Assembly: GCF_009720385.1 (NCBI RefSeq)
Contig: NZ_WARX01000031.1
Span: forward strand, 62,001 to 126,000
Reading direction: 5' to 3'
Length of the DNA: 64,000 nucleotides
Source of the DNA: Catellatospora vulcania
GTDB lineage: Bacteria > Actinomycetota > Actinomycetes > Mycobacteriales > Micromonosporaceae
Of this stretch, positions 34,688 through 43,578 are shown piece by piece. Every line of letters begins with the position of its first letter. Position 1 is the stretch's first letter. Both the position numbers and the translations under genes were made by a program. A model generated the notes under the pieces. The model was given only the letters and a program-made list of their open reading frames with translations, ran no database searches and was not told where the DNA came from.

Positions 34688-35557
34688 TCATCCTCGGTAG
34701 TCGGCCCACTGCTGCTTCATCGCGGTCAGCGCGTCAGCATGCTTCTCGGCGAACCGGTCCAGCGCCGGTCGCGCCGCCGCCATGACATGGTTGCGCAGGT
34801 CGGTCCGGCAGGCGGCGTCGGTGTCGGCGGCCGCGCGCTCGAACGCCGCCGCTTCCGCCCACGCGGAACCGTTCGCCAGCTTCTTCCAGCCCAGTCCGGG
34901 ATCGGGGAACCTGCTCTCGATCAACTGGTAAAGGTCGAGGTAGGTGCGAACGGGATAGCCGGCCTTGGCCATGCAGTCGCCGTACTCATCCAGCTTGGCC
35001 ACGACGGCAGGGTTCTTCTCCTGCTCCGCGAACACCTTCTCCAGTTCGGCGACGAGTTCGCCCTGCCCGTCGGGAGCGAAGGCCGCGACGTCCGGCGCTG
35101 CCGTGATGCACGGCCCGAGAGCCGCACCGTACGCGGCACGCTCGGCTTCGGTCTTCAACACCCCGTACGCGTTATCCGCCGTCGCATCGGCTGCCCTGGC
35201 GACGTTCTGCTTGAACGCCGTGATGCCGAATCCGTGTTCGCCGAGCGGGGCCAGCGACGTCAGATCGTTGAGCACGATCGGCCCGGCGACCGGATTCTCA
35301 CTCGGCGCCGCCGTGTACGAAAGTCCCTTGCCGCTCATGCAGTCGGCAATCGACTGCTGGAACGCCGCCACAGCCTTGGCCTCGGCAGCGGATCGTTCCT
35401 CGGGCGTGCCGAGCAGCGCATCGAGCAACTCCTGATAGGTCGCCGCTACCCCGGCCGAGGACGCCGTGGCGTCCTGGGCTGAAACCTTCGCGCAACCACT
35501 CGCCACGACGGCGACAGCGGTCGCCGATATGGCAAGGAGACCAACCGATCTCATCAT
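34688..35557 (-). CDS. Exported lipoprotein, unknown function
   Basis: A 289-residue lipoprotein. The tandem ATG at 35557/35554 begins the signal MMRSVGLLAISATAVAVVASGC, of which the lipobox is VASGC. The mature protein is helical with cysteines in IADCMSGKG, GPCITAAP, GDCMAKAG and DAACRTDL, probably two disulfides. 'C(M)..KG....' patterns of this type recur in uncharacterised actinobacterial lipoproteins. Converges on the previous gene with only 12 bases between the stops. Confidence 0.65.
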   Translation of the reverse strand: MMRSVGLLAISATAVAVVASGCAKVSAQDATASSAGVAATYQELLDALLGTPEERSAAEAKAVAAFQQSIADCMSGKGLSYTAAPSENPVAGPIVLNDLTSLAPLGEHGFGITAFKQNVARAADATADNAYGVLKTEAERAAYGAALGPCITAAPDVAAFAPDGQGELVAELEKVFAEQEKNPAVVAKLDEYGDCMAKAGYPVRTYLDLYQLIESRFPDPGLGWKKLANGSAWAEAAAFERAAADTDAACRTDLRNHVMAAARPALDRFAEKHADALTAMKQQWADYRG

Positions 35558-35611
35558 CTGTTCGTCCCTGGCATCGGCGGGAGTGCTCGGCATGAAGCCC
35601 TCGCGGGCGGC

Positions 35612-37021
35612 TCAGTTCAGTGGTAGCACGCGCGCGATCCGGATCGACCGGCTGCCGCCCGCAGCCGGGTAGGCGGCGCTGCCGTCCGAGTATGCCTTGA
35701 ACGCCTGGTAGTCGTGGTCCCTCACGTTGACGGTGAATTTGGCCCCCACGGTCTTGCCGGTGCCGGCGTCATACACCTGAGCGGCGATCGTCGAGCCTGA
35801 CGCCCAGGCCAGGAGCATCCGGCCCGTGCCGTAGCCGACCAGGTGCGGGTGGCTCGACCTGGCCGCCGTCCTGACGGTGAGGTTCGACTTGCCGGTGGTG
35901 AAGCGCTCCAGCCGCACGCTGCCGCCCTGGCTCCACGCGGTCCAGTAGCCACGGGTCGCGGCGAGCACCAGGTCACCGCCGAACAGGCTGCCGTCGCAGG
36001 TTCCCGCGGCCACGGTCCGGTACGGATCCGGCTGCGCGATGCGGCAGGCGTTGTCGGTGGCGCACACCATCGCATAACGGCTGGTCCGCGGGTCCCATAC
36101 GATGCGGGTCGTCCAGCTGTGGCTGCAGCCGACCTCGAAGCTGTCGCGGTGGCCGGACACCAGCTTGCCGTTCGCGTCGACGACCTGCATGCGGTCGCCC
36201 TCGTGGATGTCGACGCAGTCGCCGTTGCGCACGGTGATGGCCACCCCGAAGTAGGCGGCGTAGTTCTTGCCGTCGGTGGCGAGCCGGCCGTGGTGCTGGT
36301 ACCACCAGACGAACCGCGCGCCGTCGTCGTAGCCCTTGCGGCTGCCGCTCAGGTTGGTGACCTGCCGCTCCCAGACCTGCTTGCCCGAGTCGTCGAAGCG
36401 GATCATGTGCATGGTGTTGCAGGGGCTGGACGAGCCGCCGCACAGCTTGCCTCCGCCGCAGTCGCCGCGGCGGGTGAGCAGCACGACGCCGCCGGTGCGG
36501 TCGGCGTGCACGTCCTGCAGGTCGATGCCGGCGAAGCTGGTGGGGGTGCCGACGAGCTTGTCGTCGCAGTCAAGGCGGCCCAGGTAGACGCGCTTGTCGG
36601 CGCCCAGCCACGCCAGCCAGGAGCCGCCTGCGGGCCGCTCCGCGATCGCCATGGGCAGCGGCTCGGTGTCGCCCTCACGCCCGTACCCGAGGACGGCGGA
36701 ACTGATCTTTACCTCGGTGACCTTCACGACCGGCTTGGGTCCTACCGGCCTGGCGCAGGCACCGGCGGTCGTCACCGACGGCGACGCGGCGGGGCTCGGG
36801 GTCGCCGACGCCGACAGGCCCGGGGCGGCCGAGCCCTGTGACTGCGCCGGGGACGGCTGGTCCGAGCCGAACCAGGAACCCGGGGCGCCGGCGACGGCGA
36901 GCACCGCCGCGGCGAGCACGGCGACCGCGGACAGCCCTGCGGCGGCCAGCAGCAGACGCCGCCGGGACGCGCGGCCCCGGTGCCGGCCGGTACGGGATGA
37001 CGGAGTGTCGCCGGTGCTCAT
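35612..37021 (-). CDS. Membrane-anchored secreted protein with a beta-propeller-like domain
   Basis: A 469-residue protein: Arg-rich cytoplasmic tail (RGRASRRRLLLAAAGL), one transmembrane or signal helix, a Pro/Ser linker and a large outer domain. This is rich in repeated strands such as SWLAWLGADKRVYLGRL, GYWTAWSQGGSVRLERF and GRMLLAWASGSTIAAQVY, a periodicity that suggests a beta-propeller. It has about ten cysteines, including CGGGKLCGGSSSPC. No enzyme motif seen. The ATG at 37021 is taken as start. Confidence 0.6.
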   Translation of the reverse strand: MSTGDTPSSRTGRHRGRASRRRLLLAAAGLSAVAVLAAAVLAVAGAPGSWFGSDQPSPAQSQGSAAPGLSASATPSPAASPSVTTAGACARPVGPKPVVKVTEVKISSAVLGYGREGDTEPLPMAIAERPAGGSWLAWLGADKRVYLGRLDCDDKLVGTPTSFAGIDLQDVHADRTGGVVLLTRRGDCGGGKLCGGSSSPCNTMHMIRFDDSGKQVWERQVTNLSGSRKGYDDGARFVWWYQHHGRLATDGKNYAAYFGVAITVRNGDCVDIHEGDRMQVVDANGKLVSGHRDSFEVGCSHSWTTRIVWDPRTSRYAMVCATDNACRIAQPDPYRTVAAGTCDGSLFGGDLVLAATRGYWTAWSQGGSVRLERFTTGKSNLTVRTAARSSHPHLVGYGTGRMLLAWASGSTIAAQVYDAGTGKTVGAKFTVNVRDHDYQAFKAYSDGSAAYPAAGGSRSIRIARVLPLN

Positions 37022-37231
37022 ACGCGTCCTCGGGGGAAGGCGCCGCCGACCGAACCGGTCGCGGGTTCGGGGCGACTCTACCGAGGTGTTCCGGTGGCCG
37101 CGCACGGTCCACACCGGACACGCAGCGGCAGCAGACGACTACCGGACGGATATGCGACGGCCCTCGCCGTATCACCGCTTCGCCGACACCGCTCTTCAAG
37201 CCGACAACACTTCGGCAGCAGGAGACAGACC

Positions 37232-38044
37232 ATGCCACTCGTCAACGCGTCCATCCCGACCAACCTCGCCACGCTGGTGCAGCTCGGCGGCAGCAACCCG
37301 GCCACCGCGGCGGAGGGCACCGTCGGGCTCACCACCGATCCGGTGGGCCCGCAGGCGCCGCAGTGGACGATCACGGTGACCCAGAGCGGCAACGGCGACG
37401 CCGTACGCCACTTCGGCCAGCTCGCCGTCAACCAGAACTCCGTGCAGGGCACCAACGCGTCGCACTACCTGGCCGCAGGCACCTACGAGACCAACCTGGC
37501 GATCGACATGACCGCGTACGCCACGGACCCGGACGTGCGCAGGTGCCTGTGCCCGTTCGAGGGGTACGACGACGACCGCGTATACCTGCACCTGACCGCG
37601 CCGATCGCCCTGCTCAACCGGGACGCCGAGCTCGAGCACTGCGGCGACCACGTGTACGCGTACAACAACTCGCTGGCGCAGCTGGACAACGCGCTGGCGG
37701 CCGTCGCCGGGCGCCGGTTCGGCCCGTTCACCTCCGCCGCCGCCGCGACGGCACGGGTGACCTCGGAGATCGGGCTGGCGCTGCCGGTGGCGCTGCGCGG
37801 CGTCGCGATGACCCCCGCCGCGTGGGTCGCCGAGTACCTGCGGCTGTGCGGCGAGTCCTCGCAGCGCGACATCGCCGGGTACCACACGTTCGGGCTGCAG
37901 CTGCTGGGCGCGGCCCCGGCCGGCGCGATCACGTACCTGACCGGCGCGGCCCGCGACGGTGCGGGCGTGACACCGCGGTTCGTGCAGCTCACGAACGGCG
38001 CGACGGCGATCGGCGTACACCCGTCCGCGACTTTCATCGTGTAG
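37232..38044 (+). CDS. Hypothetical protein
   Basis: A 270-residue protein with CAGGAGACA well placed before the ATG. It has no signal peptide or membrane helix. The first 110 residues read as a beta domain (QWTITVTQSGNGDAVRHFGQ), the last 130 as a mix of helices (LRGVAMTPAAWVAEYLRLCG) and strands. No family recognised. Three cysteines occur in CLCPFEGYDDD and AELEHCGDH. Confidence 0.65.
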   Translation: MPLVNASIPTNLATLVQLGGSNPATAAEGTVGLTTDPVGPQAPQWTITVTQSGNGDAVRHFGQLAVNQNSVQGTNASHYLAAGTYETNLAIDMTAYATDPDVRRCLCPFEGYDDDRVYLHLTAPIALLNRDAELEHCGDHVYAYNNSLAQLDNALAAVAGRRFGPFTSAAAATARVTSEIGLALPVALRGVAMTPAAWVAEYLRLCGESSQRDIAGYHTFGLQLLGAAPAGAITYLTGAARDGAGVTPRFVQLTNGATAIGVHPSATFIV

Positions 38045-38056
38045 TGCCGGCGGTGC

Positions 38057-38079
38057 GGGCGCCTCACTTCGAGGCGCCC
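38057..38079 (+). terminator. Short terminator-like hairpin
   Basis: Nine-base stem GGGCGCCTC with its complement and a 5-base loop, 13 bases after the preceding stop. Confidence 0.5.
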
Positions 38080-38152
38080 CGCGCCCCGGCGGCCGGCGAC
38101 GATTTCGCGAAGACATCTCCGCTTACGGGCGGTTTTTACTAGTCTGCGATAC

Positions 38153-39433
38153 ATGAGCTGGTTTGCGCATTCGGGGCAGCGTCTTGCCCTCGCTGCCGCC
38201 GCCGCGACGGTGGCCGTGCCCGTCCTCGTCACGGCGCCCGGGGCCGCGGTGGCACACGTCCCCGCCGACCGGGCCGCGAGCGCGCGTCCCGCGCAGGCCG
38301 CGTCCTGGCGGATCGCGCCCTGCCCCAAGCCCGCCGGACCGCGGGTGTCCGCGCCGACGCGCCCCTCGCCGCCCGCGGCCGACCCGGTCCTGCGCACCGT
38401 CGGCGGCGACCAACTGGCCACCGCGGGGCTGGCCGTTCCCGCGTCCGCGGGCGCGCCACCCGCCGTGACCGCCACCTCGTGGCTGGTCGCCGACCTCGAC
38501 ACGGGAGCGGTGCTCGGCGCGTGCGGCGCACACGAGTACGCCACCCCCGCCAGCGTGCAGAAACTACTGCTCGCGGCGACGATGATGGGGCGGCTCGACC
38601 CGGAACGCGTCGTCACCATCACCCGCGAGGACGTCGACATCGAGCCGGGCAGCTCGTCGGCCGGCCTGATCGAAGGCGGCCGGTACTCGATCGAGACGCT
38701 GTGGCTCGGGCTGCTGCTGGCCTCCGGCAACGACGCCGCGAACACACTGGCCCGGCTGGGCGGCGGCACGGCCGAGGGCGGGGTCCGCGAGATGAACGAA
38801 CTGGCCGCCAAGCTCGGCGCATTCCAGACGCACGCGGTGACCCCGTCCGGGCTCGACGCGCCCGGCCAGTTCACCAGCGCCTACGACCTCGCCCTGATCA
38901 TGCGGGCCTGCCTGGCCGAGCCGCTGTTCGGCAAGTACGCCCTCACCCGGTACACGCAGATCCCCGACCAGGGCAAGCACCACAAGGGTTTCCAGATCCA
39001 GAACCAGAACCTGCTCATCGACAACTACCCCGGGGCGCTGGGCGGCAAAACCGGCTACACCGACCTGGCCCGCCACACGTACGTGGGCGCGGCCGAACGC
39101 GACGGCCGGCGGCTGGTCGTCACCGTGCTCGGGGCCGAGTACGTGCCGCTGCGCGGCTGGGAGCAGGGGGCTGCCCTGCTCGACTGGGGCTTCGCCCAGC
39201 CCGCCGACGTCTCGGTGGGCCGGCTGGTCGACCCGGGCGCCTCGGCGGCGAACCCGTCGGCGGCGGCCCAGGCGGCCGACACTCCGGGCACCGGCACGAA
39301 CGCGCTCGCCGACGCGGGCGGCACCGGCACACCGCCCCTGCTCGCCTTCGGCGCGGTGGTGGCGGCGGCAGGTCTCGTGCTCTCCGCGGCCGCCCGGCGT
39401 CGCCGCGGCAACCGGACGCGACCCCGCCACTGA
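38153..39433 (+). CDS. D-alanyl-D-alanine carboxypeptidase, S11 family
   Basis: A 426-residue penicillin-binding carboxypeptidase. The three active-site motifs are present: SVQK at 134-137, SGN at 191-193 and KTG at 299-301. An N-terminal signal (LALAAAAATVAVPVLV) and a C-terminal hydrophobic helix with RRRRG-like basic end (PLLAFGAVVAAAGLVLSAAARR) would tether it to the membrane outside. It trims the terminal D-Ala from peptidoglycan stem peptides. No ribosome site precedes the ATG, and the relatively AT-rich TACTAGTCT just upstream suggests a leaderless or nearly leaderless transcript. Confidence 0.9.
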   Translation: MSWFAHSGQRLALAAAAATVAVPVLVTAPGAAVAHVPADRAASARPAQAASWRIAPCPKPAGPRVSAPTRPSPPAADPVLRTVGGDQLATAGLAVPASAGAPPAVTATSWLVADLDTGAVLGACGAHEYATPASVQKLLLAATMMGRLDPERVVTITREDVDIEPGSSSAGLIEGGRYSIETLWLGLLLASGNDAANTLARLGGGTAEGGVREMNELAAKLGAFQTHAVTPSGLDAPGQFTSAYDLALIMRACLAEPLFGKYALTRYTQIPDQGKHHKGFQIQNQNLLIDNYPGALGGKTGYTDLARHTYVGAAERDGRRLVVTVLGAEYVPLRGWEQGAALLDWGFAQPADVSVGRLVDPGASAANPSAAAQAADTPGTGTNALADAGGTGTPPLLAFGAVVAAAGLVLSAAARRRRGNRTRPRH

Positions 39434-39434
39434 C

Positions 39435-39484
39435 CGAACCGAAGCCGCGGCACCCGGGTTCCCGGGTGCCGCGGCTTCGGTTCG
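39435..39484. terminator. Very strong bidirectional terminator
   Basis: Perfect 24-base arms separated by TT, from CGAACCGAAGCC to its complement, filling nearly the whole gap between two convergent genes. Confidence 0.9.
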
Positions 39485-39488
39485 CGGC

Positions 39489-40163
39489 TCAGCGCCGCGC
39501 GGCGGGCCGGGCCGGGGGCGTGATCCGCACCCGCTGCACGGGGCGGGTCTCGATGTCGCCGAGCTGCGCGCCGATCGTCGACCGCAGCTCGTCGTAGTCG
39601 GCGAACGAGTAGTCGTGGAACAGGGTGTACCCGGCCCACATCAGGTTCGCGCACACCTGCGGCGGCACCTTGCCCGTCGCCGCGCCCATGCCGACCAGCG
39701 CGATCGACGTGATGCTGCCGGGCTCGCGCTCGTTCTGCAGGTGCACGGCCTGGAACGCGGCGGCGCAGGCCAGTGCCACGTTGAGCGTCTCGCGTACGTT
39801 CTCCGCCGACTGGTTCATCGTCGGTGTCGAGATCAGGAACTTCGGATTCGCCGCACCGGAGGGCACGCACACCGCGCTGCCGATCGGCAGCGACCCGCCG
39901 AAGCCGTCCCGGATCGCCCGCTGGACCCGCAACTGGATGCCCGCGCCGAGGTGCCGCTTGATGACGGCGTCGACACCGCCGTTCATCTCACCATGCGAAT
40001 TGGTCGGACTGACCCAGGCGTCCACCCGCTGCTCGATGATCGACCCTCGGAAGATCGTGACCTGTGGAGTGTCGGCGAACGCCGACTGCCACGCCTGCAC
40101 CACCTTCGCGTTGACATCGCTCAGCACTACCTTGAGCTGGGGCTTCACGTCGTTGACAGTCAT
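39489..40163 (-). CDS. Macrodomain protein (ADP-ribose binding or hydrolysing)
   Basis: A 224-residue protein that is essentially a single macrodomain. The motifs are VDAWVSPTNSHGEMNGGVDAVI (about 47-68; the NGGVDAVI part forms the distal-ribose loop), a SLPIGSAVCVPSG strand-loop and the phosphate loop GMGAATGKVPPQV at 158-170. Macrodomains bind ADP-ribose, and several classes remove it from proteins or DNA. It is transcribed divergently from a gene coding for an ADP-ribosyltransferase fusion, with 172 bases between the starts. I infer that it reverses or buffers that activity. Confidence 0.85.
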   Translation of the reverse strand: MTVNDVKPQLKVVLSDVNAKVVQAWQSAFADTPQVTIFRGSIIEQRVDAWVSPTNSHGEMNGGVDAVIKRHLGAGIQLRVQRAIRDGFGGSLPIGSAVCVPSGAANPKFLISTPTMNQSAENVRETLNVALACAAAFQAVHLQNEREPGSITSIALVGMGAATGKVPPQVCANLMWAGYTLFHDYSFADYDELRSTIGAQLGDIETRPVQRVRITPPARPAARR

Positions 40164-40335
40164 GGCTCGCTCCGGTCACGGGGAAGGGGTCGTCTTCAGC
40201 GCCCCGAAAGATAGCGGGCCGCACCGACGAAATCCGGGCCGTCGAATCGACATCCGGGAGTTGTCGTGGCCCGGTGTTAGCGTCCCGCGGCATCGACACC
40301 ACACGTCATCTGCACGACCCGCCCGGGAGCACACC

Positions 40336-41943
40336 ATGAGCGACAACGCCGCAACGACGCCGTCCGGTCAGGACGACCCGCTCGCCCTCGCCGAACTGTT
40401 CAACGGTGGAGGCGAGCCGTGGCTGCCGCTGCTGAAGCCGGTCATCGAGGCCCAGCATGCCGCGCCCTCCTTCATCGGCCCGGGTCGCGGCCCGCAGGTG
40501 GTGCCGGTCCGGGAGCTGACCTTCCAGGCGCTCAAGCCGCACCCGCCGCAGAAGTGGAAGGTCGTCGTCTTCGGGCAGAACCCCTACCCGCGGCCGGAGA
40601 GCGCCACCGGGATCGCCATGTTCGACAACACCTTCCACGACTGGAACGACAGCCAGTTCGGCAAGGTCATCACCATCCGCTGCATCATCAAGGCGGCGGC
40701 GATGTGGAAACACGGCATCCCGAAGAAGACGCCGATCGCCGACATCCGCAAGCTGCTGCGCGAGCACGACACGGTGCAGCCCCCGGAATGGTTCCAGGCG
40801 ATGCTCACCCAGGGTGTGCTTCTGCTGAACGCGTCGCTGACCGCCAGCGCCGACGGCGCGATGGCCACCGACCAGCACACCGCCTTCTGGCGGCCGGTGG
40901 TGGAGAAGCTCGTCGAGGAGATCCTGCGGGCCAAGCAGCACGGCGACGAGCAGGACCGGGGCGTCGTGTTCGCCTGGTGGGGCGCGCATGCCCGCACCCT
41001 CAAGAACCTCGTGGTCCGGCTGCAGAAGAAGTACCCCGATGTCGAGGTCCGGCACATCGACCACCCGAACCCGGCGGCGCAGGGCGACATCTTCTGCGAC
41101 GGGGACCACTTCGCCGCGGTCAACGAGGCGCTCCGCGGGCTCGGCGCCGACGAGATCGACTGGCTGCCGAGCAAGGGGTGGAACACGGCTACGGGCTCGG
41201 CCGGCTCGGACACCGCGGACCGGATGGGGGCCTTCATCGCGTCCACGATGGAGCTGCACAAGCTCTACCTGGAGCGGCTCGCCAGCGTCAAGGACGAGGG
41301 CCTGGCGCTGCCCGCGATCACCGGGGTCTTCGACACCCCGCTGATGGACTTCCGGGAAGCCGTCGCACCGGCCGCCAAGCTGCTGTCGGGCCTCGACTGG
41401 CACGTGGAGAGCTCGCACGACTTCGGCCGTCAGCAGGCCGAGCAGTCGACGGGCGGGCTGACCGCAGACGAGGTCGCGGCGCTGTATCTCTACACCTGCG
41501 AGTCGGCGTTCTACCGCCAGATCAACGCCACGCTGCGCCACCCCGACCGCAGCCGGATCGTGCCGTACCTGCCGTACCTGCGGCTGCTGTTCTCGGCCGT
41601 GTCCCGGCTGCCCGCCCGCACCGAGCCGCTGTGGCGCGGGGTGGCGATGGACCTTCGGGCGCAGTACCCGGTCGGCCAGACGGTCACCTGGTGGGGCGTG
41701 TCGTCGTGCACCTCGAAGCTCAGCGTGGCGCAGGCGTTCCTCGGCGGCCGCGGCAAGCGCACGATCTTCGAGGTCACTCCGGTGCGGGCGGTGGGCATCC
41801 GCAGATTCTCCGCGTTCACCGGCGAGGAGGAGTTCATCCTGACCCCTGGCACGCAGCTCACGGTGACCGACGTGCAGGCCGAGCGCAGCGGCCTGTGCAC
41901 GGTGCGGCTGACCGAGCTGGCCGACCAGCACATGGTCGCGTGA
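40336..41943 (+). CDS. Uracil-DNA glycosylase-like domain fused to an ADP-ribosyltransferase domain
   Basis: A 535-residue fusion. Residues 70-275 follow family 1 uracil-DNA glycosylase from end to end: VVVFGQNPYP (75-85, family GQDPYH), LLLNASLTA (162-170), FAWWGAHA (212-219) and HPNPAAQGDIF with DHFAAVNEAL (243-266). The catalytic Asp and the following His of GQDPYH are Asn and Pro here, so glycosylase chemistry may be weak or lost. Residues 380-520 are an arginine-type ADP-ribosyltransferase with the R-S-E triad: LWRGV (Arg434), TWWGVSSCTS (451-460) and GEEEF (Glu497, Glu499), plus the upstream YTCESAFYRQINATLR helix. GGGAG lies 7 bases before the ATG. It is divergent from a macrodomain gene. 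Confidence 0.85.
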   Translation: MSDNAATTPSGQDDPLALAELFNGGGEPWLPLLKPVIEAQHAAPSFIGPGRGPQVVPVRELTFQALKPHPPQKWKVVVFGQNPYPRPESATGIAMFDNTFHDWNDSQFGKVITIRCIIKAAAMWKHGIPKKTPIADIRKLLREHDTVQPPEWFQAMLTQGVLLLNASLTASADGAMATDQHTAFWRPVVEKLVEEILRAKQHGDEQDRGVVFAWWGAHARTLKNLVVRLQKKYPDVEVRHIDHPNPAAQGDIFCDGDHFAAVNEALRGLGADEIDWLPSKGWNTATGSAGSDTADRMGAFIASTMELHKLYLERLASVKDEGLALPAITGVFDTPLMDFREAVAPAAKLLSGLDWHVESSHDFGRQQAEQSTGGLTADEVAALYLYTCESAFYRQINATLRHPDRSRIVPYLPYLRLLFSAVSRLPARTEPLWRGVAMDLRAQYPVGQTVTWWGVSSCTSKLSVAQAFLGGRGKRTIFEVTPVRAVGIRRFSAFTGEEEFILTPGTQLTVTDVQAERSGLCTVRLTELADQHMVA

Positions 41944-41958
41944 ACAAGGCGTGACCCG

Positions 41959-42002
41959 CCACGCCGCCGTGCTGCAGAGAACCGGGCAGCACGGCGGCGT
42001 GG
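41959..42002 (+). terminator. Terminator after the UDG-ART gene
   Basis: Perfect 17-base arms (CCACGCCGCCGTGCTGC and complement) with a 10-base loop, 15 bases past the stop. The remaining sequence up to 42183 holds no convincing gene. Confidence 0.8.
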
Positions 42003-42183
42003 GTGGACCGGTGTCCCGTCAGGCGGCGTCGAGGGCGTCGGCGATCTTGCGATCATGTCCGACACGACGGGGCCGGGCCGGCCCTGGTGGGTTGCTGCCG
42101 TCGGTGGCGACTGACCATGAGCTGCGCGAGATCGGGCGCAGGACACGACGATCTCCGCGGCTTCGAGACGAGCCGTCTGCGGG

Positions 42184-43119
42184 TCAGCGGCCGAGAGGTT
42201 TACGGTACCGGCGGTACTCGCGCACCACCTGGAAGCCGAGCCGCTCGTACAGTGACCGCGCGCCAGAGGGGTCGTGCCCCTCGGTGTGCAGGCGGATCGG
42301 TCCGGCACCCTGCTGGGTCAGGGTGCTGAGCGTCCGGGTGAGCATCGCGGTTGCCAGGCCGCGGCGCTGGAGGTCCGGATCGACCTGAACGTCCTCGATC
42401 TCGACGCAGGCGGGTGTGCGGCTCGCGGCGACGAACCCCACGACGCGGTCGGCGAGGGTCGCCACCTGGAAAAGGTCGAGTTGCGATCGGCTGAGCCAGT
42501 CGCGCAACCCGTCCTCGGCCGGCAGCGTGAAGAACGGTCGCTCTGCCCAAACGCGGGCGGTGAGGTCGAGCAGGGGCCGGGCGTCGGCGACCGCGGCGGC
42601 GCGGACGGTGATGCCATCTGGCAGCTGCCGAGGTTGCACGGGCGAGCCGTGGTGCTCCATTTCGACCATGGTGAACACCTGCCGGTACCCGCGGCGTTCC
42701 AGCAGCGCCATCCGGTCCGGCTGGACTGTCGATGCGTTGCCGCCGAGCACGACCGGGCCGTTGCCGGCACGGCCGGCCGAGAGCCGAGCTGCGATGCCCT
42801 CGGCCTCCTGCAGTAGCCGCCCGCCCAGGCCGTGGCGGCGTGCCGAGGGCGCCACGTAGCCGTCACTGAGACAGACATGGGTTCCGTCGTCTTCCGTCCA
42901 GGACCGCAGCGAACCCCATCCGACCACCGACTCGGATGCGTCGACCGCGACGACCGCCCAGTCCGCTGCCTCCATCCCGCGCCGCACGCCGTCGGGATCC
43001 AGGAGTGGCTCCATGGTGGAGTGGACATCGACGGCGTCAGCGGTGGCATGCCGGGCATGCAGCTCATGAACCACTGGCGCGTCGTCGGGCCGGAACGGGC
43101 GCAGCACGTGGTCGGGCAT
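42184..43119 (-). CDS. Tandem GNAT acetyltransferase
   Basis: A 311-residue protein with two GNAT domains. The first has APSARRHGLGGRLL (acetyl-CoA loop, about 90-103), the second DPDLQRRGLATAMLTRTL (about 247-264) followed by SLYERLGFQVVREYRRY. Two-domain GNATs of this length include mycothiol synthase, but the pattern is also common in acyltransferases of unknown substrate. I do not assign MshD. ATG at 43119. Confidence 0.85.
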   Translation of the reverse strand: MPDHVLRPFRPDDAPVVHELHARHATADAVDVHSTMEPLLDPDGVRRGMEAADWAVVAVDASESVVGWGSLRSWTEDDGTHVCLSDGYVAPSARRHGLGGRLLQEAEGIAARLSAGRAGNGPVVLGGNASTVQPDRMALLERRGYRQVFTMVEMEHHGSPVQPRQLPDGITVRAAAVADARPLLDLTARVWAERPFFTLPAEDGLRDWLSRSQLDLFQVATLADRVVGFVAASRTPACVEIEDVQVDPDLQRRGLATAMLTRTLSTLTQQGAGPIRLHTEGHDPSGARSLYERLGFQVVREYRRYRKPLGR

Positions 43120-43578
43120 GCGCCGAGTACATCATCGCCGTCAACCCGGTATCCGCAGCCGCAGCGTTGCGGCGCTCCGGATCTGATGGCCCGCCCTGCG
43201 GGTGGACCAGCCCGGTGGCCCGCCGACCTAAGTGGACACCTGAGCACGGCCCTGTCCAGCGGGCGCACGAAGGCGTCCCGGTGCGCGGGCTGTACCCCCA
43301 GGCACCGGGACGGGTCAGGAAGGCCCAGTCAGGGCGTCGATCATCTGATGCGAAGTGGCGTGGCGCCGCGTGTGCCACGCGGGAGCGAGGCGCAGACGAG
43401 CCGCTCATCCCGCGACCGCCACATCATGTCGATGTGGACCCGGACGTCGTGGCCCTTCGCCCGATGTCACCGCGGAACGGCCCTGTGCCGCCCAAGCCGT
43501 GGAAGCGCTCCCGCCCACTGCAGAAACAATATTAAGGCAGGTCGATCCCCTTGGCAATGACCTGCGTGGGCGGCGAGG
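43120..43578. other. Gene-free stretch
   Basis: 459 bases with several open frames that lack normal codon bias and ribosome sites. I see no gene, hairpin or repeat worth naming. Confidence 0.5.

Noticed and set aside
40336-41160. Assigning the UDG-like domain to the iron-sulfur family 4/5 UDGs
   Set aside because: The four iron-sulfur cysteines are absent and the motifs follow family 1 in order and spacing.
42019-42081. Minus-strand peptide ending HDRKIADALDAA before a stop
   Set aside because: May be the tail of a lost gene, but it is too short to support.
43064-43408. Open frame of 114 codons on the minus strand
   Set aside because: Overlaps the acetyltransferase start, shows no third-position bias and has no recognisable domain.
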